DNA of 64,000 nucleotides from Antedon mediterranea (taxonomy: Eukaryota > Echinodermata > Crinoidea > Comatulida > Antedonidae): positions 23,900,101 through 23,964,100 of the forward strand of contig NC_092677.1 of NCBI RefSeq assembly GCF_964355755.1, in the 5' to 3' direction. This document shows, piece after piece, positions 10,924 to 23,521 of the stretch. Below the pieces are notes generated by a model. It did not search any database and was not told where the DNA came from. It worked only from the letters and a program-made list of their open reading frames with translations. The position numbers and the translations under genes were made by a program. The stretch's first letter is position 1. Each line of letters opens with the position of its first letter.

Positions 10924-13900
10924 TTAAGGCAAACATAGGCCTACTCCGGCTAACATCTTATTCTATCCAATTTAATCGTATCAATAGTTGCCATATTTCT
11001 GAACAAAAGTGATTAATACATTAATTTGTTTTAAAAAAAGACGATATTTGAAACAATGGAGCTTCCATATTGCATAACGTATAAAAACACAAATATATTT
11101 TTGTAAAAAATAGCGAATCACTTGGCAGTGCAATGACTGGAATCTGTTTTAACAACTTCATTTTTAATACTTTCGGTTTTTCAAGTTGACCACCACACCT
11201 TTGTTATTTATGATGGACATTAAAAGAAGATATTTATTATCACGTGATATCTTGAATTCCTTACTCCAATGTTCTGTTAATCTTTCTGTAATTGTCCAAT
11301 TCAATTGCACAGTTAAGGTTTTGATTTATTCGTTTGCATACCAAGTCGCACTACCTTTCGTACACAACAACTCGTTAAGAATGATAAGACCGCGAAAACT
11401 ATAGAGTCGGCTAACTCATTTGAAAGAATTACGATTTAGCTTTGACAAGTAAATTCATGTTCTACCCTGGATGGTTACAGGTTTAACACCAATTTACTTT
11501 TAGGTTCAACGTGTGTGGCTAGATTTTCGGCACGGAATTGTATTTTTATATAGGCTATACTAGCTACGATAAATTGCAACCGTGTAAAGCTAGATCTATC
11601 CCATCTCGCGGCTCCCATTTCGATTCATCTTTTGTTGTCTCTTTAAAATAACAATGCGGAAAGAGAAACCCTAAAAGTCAAATAAATTACATAGAAAATT
11701 AATGAAAACCCTCCCTTGAGTTCCTCATTAAACATGTGTTTTTGAGGCAAATAATATCTAATGTGGCACAGACACATATATAATGTTTTATAGATAGACA
11801 TTGGAGAAAATTTTTTTAATATTTTTATTTTATAATATTTTTCATGAAGATTTCTTTTAATACATTTGTTTCTTTGTTATTATAATAATTATTATTTGTT
11901 ACATTTTCTTATGAATTTCAGGATGATGATTTAAAATGTTCAGATTTATAAAAACTATTGTATAATTTTTTTTGACATGTTTATACCATCAGTGTATTTC
12001 GTAATATAAAAGCTTCCGTCTACATTCTTAACCGAAGCACGAAATCTTGCTATCAAAACCCCAAAAACGTCGCTTTCTGAAAACATCAATTGTACCTGTC
12101 ATTATTTTCATTTAAACGTGCGCTTTCCTACCGATTTGGTCGTACTTGTGCGTTCAATTAACTTCGTTATCATTAATTGTCTATCTAGATTACCTCAGCT
12201 CTGTATTTGAAACAGCATCATTCACCAAACGGTTTACTAAACCAAAGTAGATATTTCACCCGATTATCGCCGTATAGAGACAATAAACAGCACATCCAGT
12301 TATTTTTCTCATAACTACAACCTTTCGTTCCCTATACAGTACATTCATATAAGGCTACATGTCAATGCTTTTCGGCAAGCAGCGCTTGTGCTAACTTCCC
12401 AATCTCAAATGTTACGGACGACGTGGTTTAAGCTATGTAGAGGGTTAGGTTCAGGTAATAGTTAAGTGTTGGCCTATCCAAAAAAATTGTGTTGTGGATA
12501 GGCCTGTTACTGTCACATGAAACGGCCCTGAAGTTTCCGTCTTGTTTCGTCGTACGAGAATTTAGTAAAACGTAAACGGGCCACTTTCGCATTTCAGTGC
12601 CACGTGACATGAATGCGTGCGTCTGCATTTATAGGACGTTTTACGTTGCCTAGCGACCAGTAAAGTAACCTATTTTTTACAAAGTATAAATGAGATATGT
12701 TTATCGATAGATAATTTTTAATTTCTTTTGAAAATAATTTCGTCCAGACCGAGCAGGTTATACCACTCTTCGTTTAGTTTCGTAAGACTGTCCGAATAAT
12801 TTGCAACATTAGTAATAAGAATTCATTCAGAAGTTTATATTTATATTATTCCTGTTTATAAACCGTAATTTTGATATTGTCCGATATATTATCTGTTTAT
12901 GCTTGAAGATGGTGATTATTATTTTGGTTCAAGTGGATAGATTATTAGGCTATTGAGGATGGTACTGTAGGCGGAAGTTTGGGCGTCTTCTCAAATCATT
13001 TCTGGGAAAAAAGATTCCGTTTTATGTTTTGTTTCTATAAAAAAAAATTAGACACACATTTCCAATGAATGAGAGGATTAGATGGAAGGTAATCAATATA
13101 TACAAATATTCGATTTTGATTATTTTCACTGGGATGTTAAGAGTAAACGTATTCAAGTTCATTGTTTTGTTTTGTTGATAAATATTGAGTTACTTGCTCT
13201 TTCGTCAAGTCGAATACGCACCTCTCATATTAACACTACCCGTTTCGTTTAAACAAAAATGTTTAATTCTAAATAAATAATTGAACATATTCAATAAACT
13301 TAGCTTAGCCGTCTACTCCGTCATATTGGTTGGTAATTCAAACAGTTTATATGTTCCGATTTGTGAGCTAAACAAACTGGTCTGTGAAGGCGGTTAGCTA
13401 TCTGTGAGGGGATAACATTTTAGCGTATCTATTTACAAATTCACAACCGAATGTTTAAGTTAGATTATAGCTTCAAGCTGAGAATTTATTTACATTCTCT
13501 TTCTATTCAAACCCAGTTCATCATAACACAGAATGCTGAGCTTATACAGCCAGACTCTGGTAACTGTCGGCACGAGTAGGAACTTATTTCTGGAGAGGTA
13601 GTTTTGTTTAAATAAGGAATTATATTGTGAATAATCTACAAAAAAAGGATTTTTTAAAGATAGGAGGGTTTATTGATGTGCATTTCTTTGAGTAAGCCTT
13701 CATCATTTTGTGGATGAATATCAGACGACAACAATATCGTAAAAGGTATGCCTTATTGATTGACCGTGTTGGAATGATCACATTATATACTTTTACTGTT
13801 GTACAACCATTTCAACATGATTATCATTGCAAATTCATATTCCTTAAAATATGATGCGTTTTTGGATCCTTAGGGCTATGGTTTACTACGTGCTTTTGAT

Positions 13901-16900
13901 AGATTATTATGTGGAATAACATGTACATTTCATCTTCTGATAGTCCTCCGAGAAAAATCTTCACACCAGCTGCAGTAGGCCGTACGAGACCTTCTCTGAT
14001 CCCTGTGCCTATCTTGTTGACGCAACATACACGACCGCCAATTGGGCTATTTTATATCGGTGCAGGATCCTTACTATCTAGTCACGTTGTGCACGAAGCT
14101 AGGCCTAGTTAATTGAGCTTTATTGCGAATGAATGACAATTTCATAAGCTGGATTAACGCATTTCGCCGGCGGGAAATAAGAAGTCGAGTGCATTTTTTT
14201 TTCTTTTTCGGTTTGCTCATCGATCTAATTAGATGATGATACGTACCGTCACTGTCTGATGTTATATTAAGGGTTTCTGCATGCATTGGCCATTAGGTAC
14301 ATGTAACCAGATACGTGGAAAGCACATTGGTATCGTCTTCACCCATTGGCGTATTCATGGGTTCTCAGAGTTCTCGATTACTTAAAATTAGATTAGCAAA
14401 AAGTTATAGTTCTTAGAAAAATCGTAAGATTCAATTGATGTTATCTGAACTTTCAGAATAAATACTGTTTAATATGTAATAATTGTAATTAATTAGTATT
14501 ACACATCCTGTTTTAATTACTTTTTTTCTAACTTTCTGCATAAAACGAATTAATTAATGTTATGAAAGAAGTAATAATTATACAGCTATCTATAGCTGTT
14601 AAATGGTGTGATTCGTGCTTTTTAATATTCTGTTGTTTTAAATACCAAACACTAACAATTCCACGAGGCTCTGTCCAAATTTTGTGCCAGAGGGGACGTG
14701 AAATAACAACTAGGTCTACTTGACTTCAGTGTATTGAATATTGTTTTAAACTTTCGGTAGCAAATCTGTGTTACGTTGTATTTATCGCAATCGGTGATAG
14801 GCCCATTTGAAGTAGAATATCATTTGATAACGTTTTATTTAGAAGAATAAAATACATCAACACCAGAAATTGAAATGTATATTTTGATGGCTTACACTCG
14901 TTTGGGTTTTGAGATTTTCTGTCAGAATGCCAATCAAAGTAAAACCAACAGTCGACCATTACCGCAGACCCTTTTGCACAAATCCCGCGAGATAGTAAAT
15001 GCCCAACCCTAAAGGTATTTACATGCCACTACAAAGAAAGTTAATAAAATGTGTGTCAATTTGCTTCGAGATTGAGGTCTCGGTCTTATAGTATTTGACA
15101 TGAGAGGTCCAGTGGTTCGGAGTTGAAGAAATAAAATCGGTGGTGGTCATTTAAATGTTAAACTACTTTTGTTACGATACATTGTTCGCGTAAATAGCAT
15201 ACTTAGGCCTATAGTTATTAGTAAGTTGATTCATAACCACCGACTTGGCAATAATATGTGCCCATGGAATTCACCCGGGTAAGTACCGTTACTAAAACTA
15301 AACTTAAAGTTTAACAACTTTCCTAAAAATGATGTAAAATTCCCGCTTTAGATATTTTTAATTAGATTACTATGTCTTGATGTATTATTTTATACATTAA
15401 TTTAGCATAACTTTCTGACTGTTTAAAACTAACTTATATATAAACTCCTTTGTTGCGATACTTGACAAAACTGTATGCCAATTAATGGTCCCTGTTACCG
15501 TCGCTTGACATAAAACAGCCCCGCAGTTTCAGGTTTTATACTTCACACCGTACTAGAGTATGCTGTTTTAATGCAGAGGCTTACTAATATGTAATATAAA
15601 GTTATATTTTAATGTAATATTATAAATGGTATGTAATATATATTATCACAATTTAATTGCCGTTGTAGAATATCGTGTTCGTATATTCGGAAATCGTTAT
15701 CGATAACAATGCCGTATCTTATGTCTATTGGTACTTGGTCGATATAATACATTCAGTACCTGGTAAAATGGTATTAAAATCTCATGGAGCCTACGTGCAA
15801 TTTGTAAAACCTGGACATTCTTTACAAAAATGCTTAGCTTAGTTGTAAAAAATTAACCTGATTGTAAATTAAATTGATCACGCATCTTTTTTATTCTCTT
15901 AATTTTTTTGAGTTCTTTTTGAAACAGACCTATCAGTCTTTCAAAATAAAAATAATTAATAGGTCTATCATCAACAACAATTCTGCTTTAATGATTTGTG
16001 GAAACTTATGTAATGTTATTAATTTTGTGTAAACGTAAACAAAAAATACATAATTTATAAGAACATTCACAAAACTGATGTTAGTTGCTGTATTATTACC
16101 AATAATCGAAATTCAAGATAATTTAGAAAACCTATTTTCCTGGGGAAAGTTCTAGCAAATAAAAAATGTTAATTTCACGTTCATGATTTGAAATTATCTT
16201 TTAATTTATCAAAATTAATTATTTGCTTTAAGCACTACTTTACGCTTCAATGGTTATAAAGTTATCTATATAAAAATTCTTTTATTTGACCTTGGGTTTT
16301 TGTAAACTGTATACCGTACTCACTTTTGTTTTGTTTAATGCATAGGGCCTACTGTTCATTATATAATATATATTTATGTATATATAACTATTTTATTTCT
16401 ATACATTGTACATTACAATATTGGTTTAAAAATTAATATAAATATAATATATGAAGATATTTTCACACTTGACCACTCAAATTTAGATTTTTTTTTACAC
16501 GCGTGATAAAGCATTTTGCTTTATTTTGATATTGACGTCACAATTTCACTTTTATTAAACATATTTGGTATTTTTCTTTCTAATACCCCTCTTTTTAAAT
16601 CTTAATCTTTTAATCTCACTTTTATTATATTACCCTTTTCATTGTTTTTCCTGAAAGTACTGTGGCACTGCGCTGTTGGTTTTGGAATTGATTGTTGTAA
16701 ATCGAAACTCATAATTTGTTTTTACCATCTTTTTAGGCCAATTATTTTCTTTGATCTATCAGTAGACCTCATAAACGGCGTGTAACGATGTGACTGACAA
16801 TATTTTCAGTCATTTACGGTTCTCATGACTACTAGTCGGTTTCCTTTTATCGTTATACCTTTCCTTTCTAACTTAATTTACCTTTGTTCCCCAAAACCGT

Positions 16901-17054
16901 TATTGGTAGTTAAACTGTATTTGTCAGTTTGGTTGTTTCAACATGGTGTGTAGAGTGCGAACATTGGACGCGGTATTGTTTTTGGGCAGATAACACATAC
17001 AAAATGTATACTTCTTTTAGAATATAATATGAAGGATTTTTTTTTAAATAAAAG
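10924..17054. other. Intergenic, nothing recognised
   Basis: No convincing coding frame, RNA gene or repeat seen on either strand. Open frames here are short and lack domain features. Confidence 0.5.
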
Positions 17055-17455
17055 TAAAGGCCCATTTACACTATATGACGATAACGATCGACGATAAATA
17101 TATAAGGCATGCATTTTTTGTTTACATAAAACAAAAGAAATTAGAAAGGTTTTCGTTATAGAACTATTTATTTATACGATAATCATTTGATAAAAATATT
17201 ATTTTTAAAATTCCATTCAAATGACGTCATGATCAATAAAAACAATAAAATTGTTGTATTGTCCTGATATCATTGCTCTTACTAATCATGACGTCATTTG
17301 ATTGAACGTGTGAAAATATTATTTTCATCAAAGGAAGCATGATCGTTATTCTATAGTTCTACAATGAAAAGTTTTATATTTCTTTTGTTTTATGTATGAA
17401 AAATGCATATTTGTCTATTTATCGTCGATCATCGTCCTAGCGTAAATGGGCCTTA
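17055..17455. mobile_element. Full-length foldback element, about 400 bp
   Basis: The two halves are nearly complementary throughout. The left end TAAAGGCCCATTTACAC and the right end CGTAAATGGGCCTTA pair. So do CGATCGACGATAAATA with TATTTATCGTCGATCATCG, ACATAAAACAAAAGAAA with TTTCTTTTGTTTTATGT, and TCAAATGACGTCATGAT with ATCATGACGTCATTTGA. The centre is near 17255. Non-coding. Confidence 0.65.
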
Positions 17456-18874
17456 ACGAAATATGACGATTTAACAAGCAGCAACGCCAATGCTTGTTCA
17501 ACAAGAATTGTAACAACGGCAATAACAAAGTTAACAGAGTTATTGTCATAAGTTGCCTTTTATATACAATCAAAACTAAAATAAAATAGCACTGCATACA
17601 CTAAAAACAGCCTCATAATCTTTTCTCCTTTTTTAGGAGCGTTTTTTCCATTTTTCATCCCATTTGATAATATTAATAGCGTCGATTAGTATTTATCGTG
17701 CGTCCACCATACTAAAATTGGCAGATACCTCTTGTATGTAGTGTTGGGCCAACATCAGTTTGTCCATACATTGGTAAATAAATAAAGCGCTATGTAAATA
17801 TGACATTCATTAGATATAGATATCAGTATCAGAATCGACTAGCATTCAGTGATTTTGTTTTTGATCGTATTTTACAATGATCCGCCCATAATAGACCTAC
17901 TTTAAGCTTCGTTCACATTGATACCAACTTCTTGGTCGGTGGCCGGATAAAAGTCACGAAATGGGTGTATTTAAGGATAGGAACCATTAACACTAACTTA
18001 TTCCGGTGCAAAACTTATTAATGTGGCCGAAAAACCTACGGCCACTGAACCGATTCCGGGCTGCTCAGTGTGTTTACAATTAGTAGAAATCGTGTATTTC
18101 TGGTAGAGACTTAAAAGTCTGAATAACAGGCCAAAAACTATAAAATTTAAGGCAATTACAAATTTAAGGGGCAATCGATTGTGTGATTGTAGTAGCATTT
18201 GTGTATACTGAATGCCTGATGTCGTCATTATTACTTCCGAATTGTAAATATTTTGGTTTAAACAGCCGGGTTCTTCCAAAAGTGATATTGATATTTACTT
18301 GGGATTTCTCTTAATAGTTGTCATTTCATAATGTTCTCACAATTAAAACAGAAATAGCACTTAAGTGTTTTGGTGGATAAACTGAAACTGTTCGACTGGA
18401 TTCCGATTTGAATTTCTGAATATATAGTAAGGCTGACAATTTAACCAATCCTTGTTCACTTTATACACTGAATATAGACGGACATTGGCGCCTATCAATT
18501 TTTGTTGATCCATGTTCACACAGAACATGCTGAAAAAAAAACATGTATAGTACCGTACTAGCTAAGTTTTTGTTTTGGATACATTTTCATCTGAGACGAC
18601 ACAATAACCATCTGATTCTCGGTAACTGTATCGAGATGTCTCCAGTATCATGGAATATTTAGTAATACAATATCACATGTGTTTCACATGCAGTATTATC
18701 CAAAAATAAGTTAACCCTTAACCACATCTTACATAATATCCTAGATAAAGCACCTAATATTGTGAAACCTTTATTATAGACGTTTTAGATAAAATTACCC
18801 CGGTCATTTCTGGATCAACACGTATAGAAACATATACCCATAAATGCAGCTAGTAATCAGCGCAAAGTTGTGTC

Positions 18875-18930
18875 TTGACTTTGCCAGGTACCCATTTGTA
18901 CACCTGGGTGGAGAGAGGTAAACGTTTTGA
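18875..18930 (-). repeat. Short palindromic GGTACCCATTTGTACACCT motif, probable retroposon fragment
   Basis: GGTACCCATTTGTACACCTG..GGTGG forms an imperfect palindrome (ACCCA..TGGGT). In my recollection this kind of block recurs in dispersed repeats of marine invertebrates. The extent of the parent element is unclear. Confidence 0.3.
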
Positions 18931-20334
18931 GTGTTGCACAGGCACCACATGTGATACACACACCACATAGGATACAATGAGATGTTGTACAGTAATTACC
19001 AAACATTCCTATGATACTTGCCAAATATTGTAATATGTGGGGTACACACTGCGAATCGGGTACAATAACGAAATGCATGATTTTGTTATTGTATCACACG
19101 ATATATATCCAACCAAACAAATGAGTTTGTACTCTACGGATTATATTACTTTATAGCTGGTTATACAGTAATCATATCGAACCTCAATCTGCAGAAATCC
19201 ATTGGTTATTAAATATGTGAATGACATAGAAAAGTGAGACGGGATCACAATATCTTCCTACGGAAGCTTTTACAATGCAATACTGTGTTAGGTGGTATTA
19301 GCCTTGTTTAAGTTCATATACCTTTTAACTGTTAATACCTGTAACTATGAAAATCCCTTTCTCCGATCAGTGCGTTTGCCAAAAATAGATAGACGACAGG
19401 TGTGGTACAATAGATAGAGTTTTGTTTCAAAGAATATTTTGATGAATATGAATAATATTAAGTTTTAAAATGGAATGTTAGTAAAGGGTGAATGACTTAT
19501 ATATCTAGGTTTGTTGGTCTATATAACAGTTTATTCTACTGTGCATTTATTTGCACATTATGTTGTTGATAAGACTTTATAGGCAAATTGAAGGGGTCCT
19601 TCGACCCCTCCCAACTTCAGAAAAACAAATGTTTATTTTTACGCACTCCTCAGGGGTAAATGTTTGACTGGCCGGCTCTGAAGAAAGAAATGTGCCTTAG
19701 CTTTATCAGCAGTTGTGTAATTCATTTAATTAATGGCAAAGAAATTTGATATAAGTCGTTTTTTTTTATGTTGAAGTGAGGGGGAACATGGGTATAGTTG
19801 GTACAGTACCATACTACAGTCTCTACCACCACTTTGTGAAAAGCTTTTATAGAACAACGAAGGCAGAATACATTGTGCAATGTCAATTGAATATAAGATA
19901 AACATAAACCAGACAATACGACTAACAGCATTTGAAGTAAGACCTAGGGTTAGAGCCTATAGGGAGTTCATATCGCGAAATCAGAGCAGTCCTATGGGTT
20001 TACTTAGCATAAAAAATCACGCTTATTTCATTACCGTGATATATGAGATGAACATCGTTACTGGTATCACATTAACACTGTCGTAATCGTTCATATTTTG
20101 AAACATTACTGTGTAATTATATATCACCCATTAGCATCATTGGATGATATATGCACGATCTGCCTAAAACAATATACGAAAATTAAATTAAATCGAACAT
20201 ATTAGGCCTACAGGTGTTGAAGTAGTAAATAATTAACATGTTAGAGGTTTTAAAGTGCCAGTAATTACCTATGATCTCTCGTTATATAACGGTGACATTA
20301 CATAATTCTAGCTGAATATATTATTTTAATATCG

Positions 20335-20510
20335 GCAGTAGAACCTTTCTTGGTACACCCGTACGCAGAGTTCTCATGAAACGGGAGTTCTCACTTCCAG
20401 CCCTAAGAGAGGACACCCCTTTTAAGTTGACGGGGGATACTTGGAAGTGGGTCAAATTTTGGTCAATTCAACCCCATTACGGGAACACTATCTTTCCGGA
20501 ACACAAAAAA
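20335..20510 (+). mobile_element. CAGTAGAACC-type repeat, copy 1
   Basis: Begins CAGTAGAACCTTTCTTGG and contains GAGAGGACACCCCTTTT. The CAGTAGAACCTC..GGACACC pattern resembles the ends of pogo/Tigger-like DNA transposons and recurs at about 21016, 32565, 35992 and 48666. Family assignment is tentative. Confidence 0.35.
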
Positions 20511-21015
20511 AGATCAAAATAATTAGAATCTATTTAGATGGTTATTTTTTTATAATACTAATTGATATAAAATTCTATCTTCGTTCACTGTCAAAATTGA
20601 CGCATTGACTCCTTGAATATGAGGCATTCAATCTGTAATAGCAAGGGAACTTCAACCTTTACATGATGATATCACCACGTTTCCATTGTTTGTGTAGGCC
20701 TACTTTTTCAAAAGCTTTAGCACAGGCAGCACAAAAATTGGAGAAGTATTTTGGTCAAATAAGGGCCGTTCTGGGCTCGAAACATAACTGTTCGTGGGTC
20801 ACAAGCAGGAGGCAAATATGTTATATACCCACACCCAATATGTTTCAAATTTCAATAAAACCAATCAGTGAAGGATCCAGAATGTCTTATTCTTAACAAA
20901 AATGTTAAAACAATAAACACAGTTTAAATTTTTATTTGTTCATTTTGAAATATTTCATTGATTTTTCCCCTCCCGTGAAAATCCCGCCTTTTGCGTGGAC
21001 GATTTTGGTTGGTTA

Positions 21016-21082
21016 GTGTCCCTTAAAATGAAAATGTGCTGCGGTCCCAAAGTTGTCCTCTTAATAGGGGTTCTCTTATTTC
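21016..21082 (-). mobile_element. CAGTAGAACC-type repeat, fragment
   Basis: On the minus strand, AGAGAACCCCTATTAAGAGG then GGGACCGCAG..AAGGGACAC matches the end pattern of the repeat at 20335. Confidence 0.3.
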
Positions 21083-21924
21083 TATATGGGAATAATAAAA
21101 ATTGAATATTATGACAGTCAGACTTTTTGCTTCAAGGTTTTGACGCTTTGTTCTTTTGAAGCGCGACAGGCGTCTCGCGTTTTGCCTGGCGATATCTTCA
21201 ACTCCTTGGTTCATCATAAAAATCCAGGCCGTTTAATTAAGCTCCGAAAGATAACACCGCGCAAATGACTGATTCATTATAGCCAACTTTCTCTCCATTT
21301 GGTACGTTTCTAGTGTCAAACACTTTCTATTCCCTTACGTTGCAATCAAATATCTATTTCAAATGATTTTACAATATTAAATTCGTGAGTTTCTTAAGTA
21401 ATAAATCACAAATTTATTGTGTTTTAACGGCGTGGGTTTTTTCACAGTATATGCTTTTCTGGCTAAAAGGTTTGGTCTAGGTAAAATAAGTAGATTGTAA
21501 TAACTTAGGGTAACGATTGATCTTTAGGAAAAATGATAATTCCTGATCAACGTTTATACTTATTATTCTTTAAACATAAATGGATTTAATCAGTTTTTAA
21601 TTACGTTTTATTGCTGTCTTAACTTATTTCAGGCAGGCTTACAAATTATAGAAACTTTTCTTTGTTTATTAATGTTTTTATGCTAAATATAGGCTAATTA
21701 ACCAAGTGTAAAATAAATATTTTACAACTCCCTGTTATAACCTTCATTATACTAGAGGCGGGTATCTTCAAGAAGGCCCACAATCAAATGAAATCAAATC
21801 ACAAACAAAAATTAGTATTATCATTTTCAAACTAAAAAAGAAAGGTTGGATGTTTTTGTTGTATTAGTAACAGATGTTCTCACTTGATATAATTTAGTTG
21901 AAAAAAAAGTGATACAAGCACAAA

Positions 21925-22273
21925 TTGAGTGAGTGAGTGAGTGAGTGGCCGAGCGGTTAAGACAGTGGAACCGTAATTACGTAGCCATAACATCGGCAGG
22001 GGTTCGAGGCTCACTCACTCCATGGTTCTGGTGGTAGAACGAGTCTTCTCGGATAAGGACTATAAACCGTAGGTCCAGTGTACACATCTAGCTCGTGTGC
22101 ACTTTAAAGAACCTAGTACATCTTTCGAGACGAGTAGGGGGTTACCCCGGTGTATTAGTACATCACAGCCACTGAACACCAACTGGGCCCTCTGGGAGAC
22201 CAGTCTTTGACTGAAGAGGTTACCCAGTATAAATATAAATTTCAATTCAATTCAATTCAATTCAATTCAAATT
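21925..22273 (+). mobile_element. tRNA-derived SINE, best-preserved copy
   Basis: Head: after a (GAGT)n run, GTGGCCGAGCGGTTAAG matches a pol III A box (TGGCCGAGCGG), and GGGTTCGAGGC near 22000 matches a B box, as in Ser/Leu-type tRNAs. Body: TTCTCGGATAAGGACTATAA and the following block, which resembles the Nin-type conserved central domain of marine-invertebrate SINEs (from memory), then GGGGGTTACCCCGGTGT. Tail: (TTCAA)n at about 22241-22270. The likely internal promoter is read from sequence; activity is not implied. Confidence 0.7.
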
Positions 22274-23432
22274 AATTGTGGCTGTGGAGGCGTTCGCGCA
22301 CCTAATGTACTCCTTGATTTTCGTAAATGTAGGCCTATGGGAAATAATTATGTATTAATTATCCATACATAGAATTTAAAGATAAAGTTGTCCATAGTCG
22401 CATCACTCCCTTGCAATATGCAATTTATGGAAATTGTGTACAGTATATACGTTACACCGTGCTATACATAATATCATTTTGAAATTATAGAATGAAATTC
22501 AGACCAAGGCTTTCTAAAATCAAACACGTGACCCTTCCCCTCACTCAACTTTATAGACACTAAAATATATATCGATAGACCAAAAAAGCATTTTTTAAAT
22601 ATTTTTGGTGTATTAATATGTATTTTGTATTCATCTTATACGTTTTAATATATTTTCTAGGAAAAATTACATTTTGAATTAATGACACTTTCATGGGAAC
22701 ATTCCCACGGGATCAGGTTACAAAATTAAAGAATAAGTATTTCATCATTCAAGGGAATTATAGGAAGTGTCGTACTAATTAATAGACAGCGTGATATGAA
22801 CTTATGATGATAGGCATAACACGTAAGCAAGACTACCTTTATACATAGTGCTTGTTCGACTTTCTTTCTGGTCACGTGAGGTTTTTTTCCCTCTTGGAAG
22901 ATATTGTTTGGTGTGCGCATGTCAGAATTATTGCGTCCGATTTCGGTTTTCGTTCCTTATTTTTATTGTGTCACTGTCAAATTTAAAAATGTCATATTAA
23001 AGACACCGCTCTAATTGTGCAAGTGCGCTATGTCGCAAAACGTTAACGTTCGTTATGAAATTAACCAATCGTAGAATATAACGAAACGGGGAAATTATTG
23101 AAATTATAAGGAGAAACAGAAAACCGATCAATGATCAACAAAACTATGATTGTAGTTGTTAGAAATATCTGTAACTCAGTAAAGATATTATTCTGTCTTC
23201 TGTGTGCTAGTTTCTATTGCTCTCAGTTTCTTTATATCTTACTGTATTTCTTGTTACAACAGTGATGATTTGTCTTGCTCTGATGATGTCATTTTGTTGG
23301 CTACTCGGCACATTGTGCACACTTTTAAAACAATTTCAGACCAGGCACAATACCATCTCAGCCTCACGATTGCTAGCCTAAGCGTTCATCCATCTAGATC
23401 ACCAATTTCTGCGGGTTGCTCTGTTAGGAAAT

Positions 23433-23521
23433 AGGCCTACATTGTGTAGCCCTGGATAGAGGCCTACATTGTGTAGCCCTGGATATAGGCCTACATGGTG
23501 TAGCCCTGGATATATGCCTAC
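23433..23521. repeat. Tandem repeat, about 27-bp unit, three copies
   Basis: Unit GGCCTACATTGTGTAGCCCT plus GGATATA, three near-identical copies. Each unit contains an inverted CTACA..TGTAG core and part of the TAGGCCTA motif that is common across the window. Confidence 0.75.
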
